DNA from: JAZKFT01 sp963845495
Lineage (GTDB): Bacteria; Bacteroidota; Bacteroidia; Chitinophagales; Chitinophagaceae
Length of the DNA: 17,766 bases
NCBI GenBank assembly: GCA_963845495.1
Contig: CAWJTH010000206.1
Span: 1-17,766 of the forward strand
Direction: 5' to 3'
A model generated the notes under the pieces. The model saw only the letters and a list, made by a program, of their open reading frames with translations, was not told where the DNA came from and did not search any database. Of this stretch, positions 1 to 6,465 are shown piece after piece. The translations under genes and the position numbers were made by a program. Each line of letters starts with the position of its first letter. Position 1 is the stretch's first letter.

Positions 1-222
1 ATCAACAAAAAACCAATTTTACTTTATGCAGGTGTTGGTAATGCCATGGTTGCTTTATGTTGCAAAATATCTTTTGATCTAGGTTTTGAAGGCTACATCG
101 GCTTTGACGCCAAAAACAAACTTTTTGATTATTATAAACGTGTTGGAGCGATACATCTTGGTGGGATAAAGTTTATTATTGAAGAAAAACAAGCGGTCCT
201 TTTAATAAAAAAATACTTTTAA
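1..222 (+). CDS. GNAT-fold-like protein, cassette A (5' end cut by window)
   Basis: Only the last 73 codons are visible, in frame from base 1 to a TAA. By eye they align almost without gaps to the C-terminal part of the protein at 10582-11103, about 45% identical over some 66 residues. Shared landmarks are YxGVxxxxVAxxCK, SFxxGxxGYxxF, KxKLxDxY, GAxHxGG and a terminal KYF. The strand/helix order, with a glycine-bearing turn before a helix and then a Y...GA stretch, resembles the acetyl-CoA-binding half of a GNAT acetyltransferase, but the P-loop glycines are degenerate, so activity is uncertain. It is followed 16 nt downstream by a small gene, exactly as in the second copy. I infer one half of a two-gene module. 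Similar proteins are, from memory, common in Bacteroidota as hypothetical or GNAT-like proteins. Acetyltransferase activity is not shown by this sequence. Confidence 0.75.
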   Translation: MNKKPILLYAGVGNAMVALCCKISFDLGFEGYIGFDAKNKLFDYYKRVGAIHLGGIKFIIEEKQAVLLIKKYF

Positions 223-238
223 TACGTAAATTTACACT

Positions 239-418
239 ATGAAGACAAAGCAAAAGAAAACAGCTATTATTACACCTGAAATGCTAGATGGTCCGATTAT
301 GGACTATAGGGAATGGAGCGAAAAAGAGACAAAAGAATTTGCGGATTATGTGGCGACAAGAAAAGCGGCAGCCAAGGTCAAAAAATCTAAAGCAATACAT
401 CAAAAAATAACAGCTTAA
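239..418 (+). CDS. Small basic-tailed partner protein of cassette A (59 aa)
   Basis: The ATG lies 16 nt after the stop of the GNAT-like gene and the frame runs 59 codons to TAA. The N-terminal part is mixed acidic and hydrophobic (around LDGPIMDYREWSEKE, then a helix with FADYV). The last 20 residues are rich in lysine and alanine. It aligns with the 58-residue protein at 11115-11291 through the pattern LD...(M/V)D.R.(W/L)(S/T)..E......(D/E)Y(V/I)..., and both follow a GNAT-like gene. That conserved pairing is the main reason for calling it a real gene. No ribbon-helix-helix or other known antitoxin signature is visible, so 'antitoxin-like partner' is only an inference from size, charge and gene order. 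Confidence 0.72.
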   Translation: MKTKQKKTAIITPEMLDGPIMDYREWSEKETKEFADYVATRKAAAKVKKSKAIHQKITA

Positions 419-436
419 TTATTACAATGTTCAGCT

Positions 437-458
437 CCGCCCAATGTGGCGGTTTTTT
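437..458 (+). terminator. Probable intrinsic terminator after cassette A
   Basis: CCGCC (437-441) pairs with GGCGG (448-452) around a 6-nt loop and is followed at once by six T residues. It lies about 19 nt after the stop of the 59-aa gene and before the next plus-strand gene, so it would separate cassette A from the hydrolase. The stem is only 5 bp but all G/C. Confidence 0.6.
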
Positions 459-510
459 ATTTTGATTAAATTTCAGATTTGTATCTAGATAACTATTTTA
501 AATCTAATTC

Positions 511-2355
511 ATGAAAAAATTAATCCGTCTGCTATTATTATTTGTCAATATTATTTGTACCGCCGCCTATGCTCAAACCGACAGCATCTCCCACTACAAA
601 AAAACTTCCGCCATGATCCCAATGCGGGATAGCGTTAAATTATACACAGTTATTTATACGCCAGTTGGCGCAACAAAACCGGTTCCTATTTTAATACAAC
701 GGACCCCGTACGGTGTCTATAATCGCATGCCGGACGATACAATTGTGGAAACAAAAGCTCTTTGGAGTGTTTATAACATGGCTAAAGAAGGTTACATTTT
801 CGTGTACCAAGACATCCGTGGGAAATACCGCAGCGAAGGCAAGATGGAAATCCACCAACCATTGATCCACACTACACAAAAGGGTGCGGTTGACGAAAGC
901 ACAGATACTTACGATGCCGTAGATTGGCTAGTTAAAAACATGCCGAATAACAATGGTAAAGCTGGGATTTATGGCATTTCTTACCCGGGTTGGCTGGCTT
1001 TGGTTGGCGCTGTTGATCCGCATCCAGCTTTGAAGGCATCGTCTGAACAAGCTTGCATGAGCGATCTTTTTTTAGGCGATGATTTTCACCACAACGGTGC
1101 TTTCCGATTAAGTTATGGCATGGAATACAGTTATGAATTGGAACATGATAAAACCACCGATAGCAATTTCCCTTTTCCGCAATACGACTTATTTAATTGG
1201 TATTTGCAATTGGGTTCTTTAAAAAATGTAAACGATAAATACTTTCACAACACTATCCCCACTTGGAACAACTTTGTAAAACACCCGAATTACGATAGCT
1301 TTTGGCAGAAAAATTCGCCGCTGAATTATGTAAAATCGGCGCAAATCCCACAATTACATGTGGGCGGTTATTACGATCAAGAAGATTTGAACGGCCCGCA
1401 ATTGATGTATCAACACATGGAAAAAACGGATAGCTTCAACCGCAACTTTATTGTGTTGGGCCCTTGGAACCATGGCCAATGGGGCCGAGATAAAGCCGAC
1501 AGTTTGGGCAGCATTTCTTTTGGCAGCAAAACGGGCGAATACTTTAGGGCGCTGCAAAAAAAATGGTTTGATTATTGGCTAAAAGGTATTGGCGATGGAA
1601 AGTTTGATGAAGCAACCTGTTTCCAAACGGGTAGCAACCAATGGAAAACTTATAAAACCTGGCCACCAAAAGATGTAACCATTAAAAAATTGTATACCAT
1701 CGCCAATAACAAAGCCAGCTTTACAAAACCTTCTGCTGCAAGTGATTATGTTACTTATATAAGTGATCCGGCGCACCCTGTGCCTTACCGCACTTTGCCC
1801 ATTGAGGCTACTTATGGACGTGGTAGCCGTTGGCGGCCTTGGCAAGTGGAAGACCAGCGTTTTGTGGCTACAAGACCCGATGTGGTAAGTTTTGTAATGG
1901 ATTCGTTGACGGAAGATTTGACCGTAACAGGTAAAATAATGGCGCATTTATTTGCTAGCACCAGCGGCACCGATGCCGATTGGATCGTAAAATTGATTGA
2001 CGAATACCCTGCAATAAACCGAGAAAGTTTAAGCATGAGCGGTTATCAATTATCGGTTACCATGGAAGTTTTTAGGGGTCGGTTCAGAAAAAGCTTTACC
2101 AATCCAACAACGCTTACGCCCAACAAACCCGAAGAATTTGTGATCGACTTACACAACATTAACCATACGTTTAAAAAAGGCCATCGCGTTATAATCCAAA
2201 TCCAAAGCAGTTGGTTTCCGGTTATCGACCGCAATCCGCAAACATTTATCCCCAATATTTTTGAAGCAAGGGAAACGGACTTTAAAAAAGCGGAACAACA
2301 TATTTATTGTTCAGCGCAGTTTCCAACTTATGTGGAATTGCCGGTGGCAAATTAA
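511..2355 (+). CDS. Secreted CocE/NonD-family (S15-type) alpha/beta hydrolase
   Basis: The 614-residue protein starts with a classical signal peptide (residues 1-21, ending AYAQ). An alpha/beta-hydrolase core follows, and the C-terminal third (about 395-610) has the length and strand-rich character of the jelly-roll domain (X-Pro dipeptidyl-peptidase C-terminal type) typical of CocE-like enzymes. The nucleophile motif GISYPG puts the serine at 157. D289 in GGYYDQ and H321 in GPWNHG fit the remaining triad. RTPYG (Y67) matches the tyrosine that helps form the oxyanion hole in CocE. The family hydrolyses esters or amides, including acyl esters, beta-lactam acyl groups and X-Pro dipeptides; the substrate here cannot be read from sequence. 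It probably acts in the periplasm or outside the cell. The length is normal for the family. Its stop codon overlaps the first copy of the two-hairpin repeat. No operon partner is evident. Confidence 0.93.
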   Translation: MKKLIRLLLLFVNIICTAAYAQTDSISHYKKTSAMIPMRDSVKLYTVIYTPVGATKPVPILIQRTPYGVYNRMPDDTIVETKALWSVYNMAKEGYIFVYQDIRGKYRSEGKMEIHQPLIHTTQKGAVDESTDTYDAVDWLVKNMPNNNGKAGIYGISYPGWLALVGAVDPHPALKASSEQACMSDLFLGDDFHHNGAFRLSYGMEYSYELEHDKTTDSNFPFPQYDLFNWYLQLGSLKNVNDKYFHNTIPTWNNFVKHPNYDSFWQKNSPLNYVKSAQIPQLHVGGYYDQEDLNGPQLMYQHMEKTDSFNRNFIVLGPWNHGQWGRDKADSLGSISFGSKTGEYFRALQKKWFDYWLKGIGDGKFDEATCFQTGSNQWKTYKTWPPKDVTIKKLYTIANNKASFTKPSAASDYVTYISDPAHPVPYRTLPIEATYGRGSRWRPWQVEDQRFVATRPDVVSFVMDSLTEDLTVTGKIMAHLFASTSGTDADWIVKLIDEYPAINRESLSMSGYQLSVTMEVFRGRFRKSFTNPTTLTPNKPEEFVIDLHNINHTFKKGHRVIIQIQSSWFPVIDRNPQTFIPNIFEARETDFKKAEQHIYCSAQFPTYVELPVAN

Positions 2356-2409
2356 TCGCCGGAGGCGATATAATAGCTGTGTGAGGCGAAGACACCTCGC
2401 ACAGCAAAA
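2350..2409 (+). repeat. Two-hairpin REP-like repeat, copy A1
   Basis: This 60-bp element recurs at 3428-3487 in the same orientation with about 4 mismatches. A short hairpin TCGCC-GGA-GGCGA (2356-2368) is followed by TATAATA and a longer hairpin: a 13-nt left arm (2376-2388), the loop AAGA and a 13-nt right arm (2393-2405), with one G:U and one C:A. The hydrolase stop codon (2353-2355) lies in its left edge. Differences from copy A2 mostly keep the stem paired by G:U, which suggests that the structure is maintained. It may act as a transcript 3' end. Confidence 0.85.
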
Positions 2410-2697
2410 ACTTGCGTAGCAAAAATCCTTGCACAGCAAAATTGCTTTGCCGCAACTCATTTAAAATTTAAGCGTATCATCAGTAAAATTTATTTGAAAG
2501 CTGATAGAAATTAACCTTTCGCAGTTGATGGAAATACATGGCTATTAAAATTACTTAAATTTTAGTATTGCCGACGGCTGTGCAGGAATCTAATTTCACG
2601 TTGTCAAAAAAATATTTGTTGCCCAGCATTATGCGGTGGTAACAATGCATTGACAATTTAATAATCCATTTATTTTTTAGCTTTTAAATCCAAAAGT
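2410..2697. other. Gene-free spacer between hydrolase and lipoprotein genes
   Basis: The stretch just after repeat A1 contains a loose repetition of AGCAAAAA and CTTGC units (about 2403-2450), possibly decayed repeat material. The rest is AT-rich and shows no credible reading frame or RNA gene. A weak promoter candidate lies near its right end. Confidence 0.5.
2650..2678 (+). promoter_or_regulatory. Weak promoter candidate for the lipoprotein gene
   Basis: TTG (2650-2652), an 18-nt spacer and TATTTTTT (2671-2678) match the Bacteroidota TTG/TAnnTTTG layout except for the last base of the -7 box. It would give a leader of roughly 15 nt before the ATG at 2698. This is a pattern match only. Confidence 0.3.
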
Positions 2698-3360
2698 ATG
2701 AAGACCACGCTGTATTTCATTATTGTTACGCTTACATTAATAGGCTGTTCAAAAAGCAGCGATTCCAGCAGCATCGTTACCGGCGGCAATCCAACCGGTT
2801 TATTTCCGCTTGCTTTAAACAACCAATGGAGCTATAAATTAAAAGATTACAATACCAGCACCGGCGCTGTTATAGACAGTAGCAACTTTACACTTACCAT
2901 TACCGGGCAGGCCAGCGCAAACGGAGCAACATACTACAAATTGCTTAACAGTTTAAACAATGGTGTTTTATGGATGGCCAACCTTAGCAGTACCACAATT
3001 GGTAGCATTGATAGCGTGAACGGCGTAACTTACTTTACTTTTTTTGTTGCCGGCACCGGCGATAGTACGCAAAGCATTAGTTCGTGGCCGGTAACAGTAT
3101 CTGGCAGTTGCACAGGCACTGAAAAACTGTACGCCTATTATGCCGATACCACATTGGTAAATCTTGATGGAACTACTTACGCCAATGCCAAAAAGAATGA
3201 TGCGGTAATTTATGACTGCAGCAGTAAAAAATACGAAGCACAGGTTTATTTTATTAAACAGGGAATCGGGCTAGTACGCTATTCGCAATATACATACGAT
3301 GCCAGTGGCAATTACCATTTGCAATTGGCATGGATATTAAATTCATATACGCTTCATTAA
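2698..3360 (+). CDS. Secreted lipoprotein of unknown function (220 aa)
   Basis: The N-terminus is a lipoprotein signal peptide with lipobox LIGC (lipidated Cys17), followed by a Ser-rich linker and then GLFPLALNNQWSYKL (about 34-48). That stretch resembles the PLxxGNxWxY start of many Bacteroidota surface lipoproteins. The remainder is Thr/Ser/Asn-rich and predicted to be beta-strand-rich, with two further cysteines (in SGSC and YDCSS) that could form a disulfide in the periplasm or on the surface. No catalytic motif is visible and I do not recognise the family. The gene stands alone, bracketed by two direct copies of the two-hairpin repeat, and faces the convergent S9 peptidase gene. An 11-bp inverted repeat straddles its stop codon. 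Confidence 0.8.
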   Translation: MKTTLYFIIVTLTLIGCSKSSDSSSIVTGGNPTGLFPLALNNQWSYKLKDYNTSTGAVIDSSNFTLTITGQASANGATYYKLLNSLNNGVLWMANLSSTTIGSIDSVNGVTYFTFFVAGTGDSTQSISSWPVTVSGSCTGTEKLYAYYADTTLVNLDGTTYANAKKNDAVIYDCSSKKYEAQVYFIKQGIGLVRYSQYTYDASGNYHLQLAWILNSYTLH

Positions 3361-3379
3361 AATTGATGTAATATCCATG
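3329..3379. repeat. 11-bp perfect inverted repeat spanning the lipoprotein stop codon
   Basis: CATGGATATTA (3329-3339) and TAATATCCATG (3369-3379) are exact reverse complements separated by 29 nt that include the stop codon at 3358-3360. No T-tract follows, so it is not a standard terminator. It may be a 3'-end stabilising stem or chance. Confidence 0.5.
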
Positions 3380-3427
3380 ACTGGGGTGATTTTAAAATAA
3401 AAAATGCTTGTCAATATTTCATGTGGT

Positions 3428-3487
3428 AATTAATCGCCGGAGGCGATATAATAGCTGTGCGAGGCGAGGACGCCTCGTACAGCAAAA
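3428..3487 (+). repeat. Two-hairpin REP-like repeat, copy A2
   Basis: This is the second copy of the 60-bp element at 2350-2409, in the same orientation. The first hairpin is at 3434-3446. The second has a 13-nt arm (3454-3466), the loop AGGA and a 13-nt arm (3471-3483) that pairs fully if one G:U is allowed. It lies between the convergent lipoprotein and S9 peptidase genes, where it could end transcripts from both sides. Confidence 0.87.
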
Positions 3488-3490
3488 GAT

Positions 3491-3514
3491 AACCTATGTT
3501 CCTATTGTTAGGTT
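3491..3514. terminator. Possible bidirectional terminator stem in convergent gap
   Basis: AACCTA (3491-3496) pairs with TAGGTT (3509-3514) directly next to the S9 peptidase stop codon (3515-3517). On the plus strand it is followed by TTATTT and on the minus strand by ATCTTTTG. The stem is short and the loop 12 nt, so support is modest. Confidence 0.35.
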
Positions 3515-5626
3515 TTATTTAAACTGTTTCACAAAATAATCAGCCACCGTTTTATAAACCGTTACGGCGTTTTCAAACTTCATCCAATGGTGCGTATCGT
3601 CCACAATCATCATCGTTTCGTAAGGCACATGTTGCTTTTCCAACCGGCTGATCAAATCCACACTTTGGCTTACGCGAACATTTCTATCGTCATCACCTTG
3701 GATAATTAAAACGGGTGAAGTCCACGTGCTGATGTAAGCAACCGGAGATGAAGCCCACGCAATTTTGCGGGCTTTTTCGTAATCGGGTGCTTTCTCAAAT
3801 TTATCGGCTTGCGTAGCAAACGATGAATTGACTTCCCAATCGTGCACACCGTGAATGTCAACGCCGGCCGCAAATATTCTTGAATCTTTCGCCAACGCCA
3901 TGGCCGTTAAATAACCACCATACGAGCCACCATAAATGCCAATTTTCTTTGCATCCACAAAGCTTTGTTTTTGCAGCCATTCGCCAGCTGCTTTAATATC
4001 TTGATATTCGGAAGCGCCGGCTACGCCGCCATTTTTGGGTTGATGGAATTCGTAGCCATAACCAATGCCCAGCCTATAATTCACCGATAAAACCACAAAA
4101 CCTAAACTGGCCAAATATTGATTGGAAGCGTATGCATTGGCATAATAATCAGAATAATTCCAGCCCAACAACATTTGCCTTGGTGGGCCGCCATGCACGT
4201 AAACAATTGCTGGCTTTTTTGCAGCATCACCAATTGGTTCAAACAATTGCGCATGAATCATGATGCCGTCTGGCGATTTAAAAACGACTTGTTTGGGTGT
4301 GATTAATTTGGCCTGTGGAAATTCAGACGGAATTAAATCTTCGCCCAATAATTTAATTCCATTTACCCCTTTAACGGATAAGAAGCCGTTATTTGGTATA
4401 ATGGCTGGCAAAGGCGGTCGCTGTGCGGTGGCGCTTACAAATGCGATTGCATTTCCATCTCCAGTTATTACAGGTGTCCATTCCAATCCTTCGCCTTGCG
4501 TAAGTACTTGCATATCAGGCTTATCTACGCTTACTTTTGCTATGTGTCTTCTGTCGATATCCAATTTATCGCTGCCAGTATTGGCGCTAAAAGTCAAGTA
4601 TTTTTTATCGGCACTTAATTTAATATGCTCGCACATAAAATGGCCAGGCGTTAATAAAACCGCATTTCCACCGTTGGCATTGATGGAATATAAATGTGGC
4701 CAGCCATCTTGGTACGACGAAAAGACAATGGCATTGTTTGCCGCCCAATGCAAGTTTGCCCCACCGTCGGTTGTTGGTATATTGCCACGAAGTGTATTGG
4801 GCGATTTCCACAATAAAATTGGTTTCTTGTTAAGCGTATCGGCGGTATAAATGCTCCAATCGGTGTGTTTTTTAACCAATAAAGAATCTGGCGAACCACC
4901 CAAACCAAGCCTGCGGATAAACACAATTTTGCTTCCATCGGTTGACCATTGCGGTGAATTATCGCGGTTGAAAGATGGGGCAATCCATTTAAGATTAGCA
5001 GAATTGTTGGAATAAAAACCGATAATGGAATGATCGCCGCGGGACGAAACAAACAACAACCGATTGCCATCAGCAGACCATTGCAAGGAACTGACCGTGC
5101 CACGGGTGGTAAATAAATTTTTAGCGGGTGATGAACCGTCGATTGGTGCCGACCATGCTTGTCCGCCTTTTATAAATGTTACGGAATTATTATCAGGCGA
5201 AATAATTGGCTCGTCGCCTTCTGACAAATATTTTACCGCTCCGCCTGCAAACGGTACGCTGGCAATTTGCACTTTAAAAGGGTTTAAATCGAAGCTGGGG
5301 TTGACTGGCAGCGCATCATCCCAGTTGGCACCATGGTCGCCACCGCGAACGAAGATGACCCATTTGCCATCGTCGGAAATGGTTAAACTGGTAATTTCTT
5401 GGCCGTCGTCTTTTTGGTAATCTGTTATTTTTCTGGGCTTAAAATCTGGCGCTTCGGCTACGTACACATTGCGTTTTCCTTGTTCGTTCATGGCCCAAGC
5501 AATTTTTTGGCCTTGTGCGCATGCAGTTAATTCGGTTGTGAACGGGTAATTTTTAAAGGCTGAAAACGGAATGTTTTGCGCCAAGATTTGAAGCGGTAAC
5601 AAAATTAAAAGCAGCAGTTTTTTCAT
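3515..5626 (-). CDS. Secreted S9-family (prolyl-oligopeptidase type) serine peptidase
   Basis: The 703-residue protein has a signal peptide (1-17, ending LAQ). A long N-terminal beta-propeller region (about 30-400) carries PD40/WD40-like repeats such as LTISDDGKWVIFV, LQWSADGNRLLFVS and PQWSTDGSKIVFI. The C-terminal alpha/beta-hydrolase domain covers about 445-703. The catalytic serine is S568 in YGGSYGGY. D647 in QGDDDRNV and H679 in DDTHHW complete the expected triad, and VHGG (477-480) with the following prolines fits the oxyanion region. The enzyme is expected to cleave short peptides in the periplasm, in the manner of acylaminoacyl- or dipeptidyl-peptidases; the exact specificity is not readable. 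The gene is monocistronic and convergent with the lipoprotein. Its upstream region holds two tandem dyad repeats. Length and motif spacing are normal. Confidence 0.94.
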   Translation of the reverse strand: MKKLLLLILLPLQILAQNIPFSAFKNYPFTTELTACAQGQKIAWAMNEQGKRNVYVAEAPDFKPRKITDYQKDDGQEITSLTISDDGKWVIFVRGGDHGANWDDALPVNPSFDLNPFKVQIASVPFAGGAVKYLSEGDEPIISPDNNSVTFIKGGQAWSAPIDGSSPAKNLFTTRGTVSSLQWSADGNRLLFVSSRGDHSIIGFYSNNSANLKWIAPSFNRDNSPQWSTDGSKIVFIRRLGLGGSPDSLLVKKHTDWSIYTADTLNKKPILLWKSPNTLRGNIPTTDGGANLHWAANNAIVFSSYQDGWPHLYSINANGGNAVLLTPGHFMCEHIKLSADKKYLTFSANTGSDKLDIDRRHIAKVSVDKPDMQVLTQGEGLEWTPVITGDGNAIAFVSATAQRPPLPAIIPNNGFLSVKGVNGIKLLGEDLIPSEFPQAKLITPKQVVFKSPDGIMIHAQLFEPIGDAAKKPAIVYVHGGPPRQMLLGWNYSDYYANAYASNQYLASLGFVVLSVNYRLGIGYGYEFHQPKNGGVAGASEYQDIKAAGEWLQKQSFVDAKKIGIYGGSYGGYLTAMALAKDSRIFAAGVDIHGVHDWEVNSSFATQADKFEKAPDYEKARKIAWASSPVAYISTWTSPVLIIQGDDDRNVRVSQSVDLISRLEKQHVPYETMMIVDDTHHWMKFENAVTVYKTVADYFVKQFK

Positions 5627-5666
5627 AGATGGTAATATCGGTGATTATTGCTAAATCACAAAAAAA

Positions 5667-5698
5667 GTCATTGAGACATTAGGTCAATAAGTCATTAT
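5667..5698. repeat. Degenerate octamer array (GTCATTnn)
   Basis: Four 8-bp steps start at 5667, 5675, 5683 and 5691: GTCATTGA, GACATTAG, GTCAATAA, GTCATTAT. It lies in the upstream region of the S9 peptidase gene. The units are degenerate and few, so this is suggestive rather than firm. Confidence 0.5.
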
Positions 5699-5721
5699 GT
5701 TTGGCTGATTCTGCGTGATAA

Positions 5722-5783
5722 AAAGTTGTCAACCTGTATGTTCATCAATTTCCAATTTTCACGTTTTAAAGGTTGACAACTTT
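5722..5783. repeat. Dyad repeat unit 1 (GTTGTCAACC element)
   Basis: AAAGTTGTCAACCT (5722-5735) is the exact reverse complement of AGGTTGACAACTTT (5770-5783), giving a 14-bp stem around 34 nt. The unit is repeated about 89 bp downstream with similar interior sequence (TTCATC..., then CACGTTTTAAAGG). It lies 96 bp or more upstream of the S9 peptidase start. Confidence 0.8.
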
Positions 5784-5811
5784 GGCAGGGATGACGCCTA
5801 TCAACATAAAA

Positions 5812-5870
5812 AAGTTGTCAACCTTTGCTTTCATCCATTTCAAATTTCACGTTTTAAAGGTTGACAACTT
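5812..5870. repeat. Dyad repeat unit 2 (GTTGTCAACC element)
   Basis: AAGTTGTCAACCTTT (5812-5826) pairs over 15 bp with AAAGGTTGACAACTT (5856-5870). The interior matches unit 1 closely, so the two are direct repeats of a small inverted-repeat element. Each arm contains GTTGnCAAC, itself nearly palindromic, so four such sites lie within about 150 bp. Confidence 0.8.
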
Positions 5871-5906
5871 GCCTGCCCGCAAAAACAAATGACTGGTGTG
5901 ACCGTG

Positions 5907-6029
5907 CGGCCGGGATGGGCAGTAGTACCCCGTAAAGCGCCTTTTTTGTGAATGGTGAATAGTGAATAGTGAATGATTGAAATAAATGAATTGGCGCTGC
6001 GGAGTACTACAGACAGCCCGATAGCCGCC
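5907..6029. repeat. MITE-like interrupted inverted repeat enclosing heptamers
   Basis: GTAGTACCCCG (5922-5932) and CGGAGTACTAC (6000-6010) pair at 10 of 11 positions. AGCGCC (5936-5941) pairs with GGCGCT (5993-5998), and the flanking GCGGC/GCCGC and GGGC/GCCC segments pair loosely outward. The enclosed centre holds four GTGAATR heptamers. There is no transposase and no clear target-site duplication, so mobility is inference. Confidence 0.55.
5948..5975. repeat. Heptamer array GTGAATR x4
   Basis: Four consecutive 7-bp units are in perfect register: GTGAATG, GTGAATA, GTGAATA, GTGAATG. The same unit type begins the long array at 7136. Confidence 0.85.
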
Positions 6030-6035
6030 CAAAAA

Positions 6036-6070
6036 GCTATTAGCAATGAGCTTTGAGCTGTTAGCAAAAG
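6036..6070. repeat. Heptamer array GCnnnnA x5
   Basis: Five 7-bp units lie in register: GCTATTA, GCAATGA, GCTTTGA, GCTGTTA, GCAAAAG. A related array follows at 6111-6145. Confidence 0.65.
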
Positions 6071-6110
6071 TATAAGCATTTACTTTGAATAGGTGATGCT
6101 TGATGAAAGG

Positions 6111-6145
6111 GCTAAAAGCTAATTGCTTATAGCTCACAGCTTTAG
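6111..6145. repeat. Heptamer array GCTnnnn x5
   Basis: Five 7-bp units lie in register: GCTAAAA, GCTAATT, GCTTATA, GCTCACA, GCTTTAG. GC or GCT marks the start of every unit in this and the previous array. Confidence 0.65.
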
Positions 6146-6146
6146 A

Positions 6147-6178
6147 ATCCTACCATCCTTAAATCCTTTAATCCTAAT
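6147..6178. repeat. Octamer array ATCCTnnn x4 against a stop codon
   Basis: ATCC recurs at 6147, 6155, 6163 and 6171, an exact 8-bp period: ATCCTACC, ATCCTTAA, ATCCTTTA, ATCCTAAT. The array touches the stop codon (6178-6180) of the minus-strand regulator, so it would form the start of that gene's 3' UTR. Confidence 0.6.
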
Positions 6179-6462
6179 CACACCTTCAAATATCCCTGTA
6201 AATCTTTTACATATTGCTCAAATGCCACGATGCCGGTTTGGGTTATTTTACAAATGGTTTGCGGGTAATTGTCTTTAAATTTCTTTTCCACTTCTATGTA
6301 ATTGGCATCTTTTAATTTTTGCACTTGCACGCTTAAATTACCCGCTGTAGCACCGGTTTTTTCTCGTAGGAAAACGAAATCGGCCTCCTTCACCGTAATG
6401 AGAAGCGACATAACTGCCAGCCGTAACTGCGAATGGAGTATGGGGTCTAAATCTTTAAACAT
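6178..6462 (-). CDS. Winged-helix transcriptional regulator (HTH_34/MarR-like, 94 aa)
   Basis: The small protein has the layout of a single winged helix. A leading helix (DPILHSQLRLAVMSLL, about 6-21) is followed by a second helix, a turn and a recognition helix in GATAGNLSVQVQKLKDANYI (37-56). The wing is EVEKKFKDNYPQTICKIT and a C-terminal helix (GIVAFEQYVKDL) probably serves dimerisation. This matches the short 'winged helix DNA-binding domain' regulators that Bacteroidota often encode beside a membrane protein. No metal- or ligand-binding motif is visible. The ATG lies 3 nt after the stop of the upstream membrane-protein gene, so the two are almost certainly cotranscribed and probably translationally coupled. 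The target is unknown; self-regulation of the operon is a reasonable guess. Confidence 0.88.
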   Translation of the reverse strand: MFKDLDPILHSQLRLAVMSLLITVKEADFVFLREKTGATAGNLSVQVQKLKDANYIEVEKKFKDNYPQTICKITQTGIVAFEQYVKDLQGYLKV

Positions 6463-6465
6463 GGC

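Larger units (their letters stand above)
5627..6177. other. 551-bp gene-free region packed with small repeats
   Basis: No credible gene is present. Going rightward it holds an octamer-periodic stretch (5667-5698), two tandem ~60-bp dyad elements (5722-5783 and 5812-5870), an interrupted inverted repeat enclosing heptamers (5907-6029), two GCT-type heptamer arrays (6036-6070 and 6111-6145) and an ATCC octamer array (6147-6178) that runs to the regulator stop codon. Minus-strand frames of 79 and 96 codons across it simply translate these repeats. Confidence 0.75.

Noticed and set aside
5840..6137. Minus-strand frames of 79 and 96 codons
   Set aside because: They are translations of the dyad, inverted-repeat and heptamer sequences, overlap each other in different frames and show no domain-like composition.
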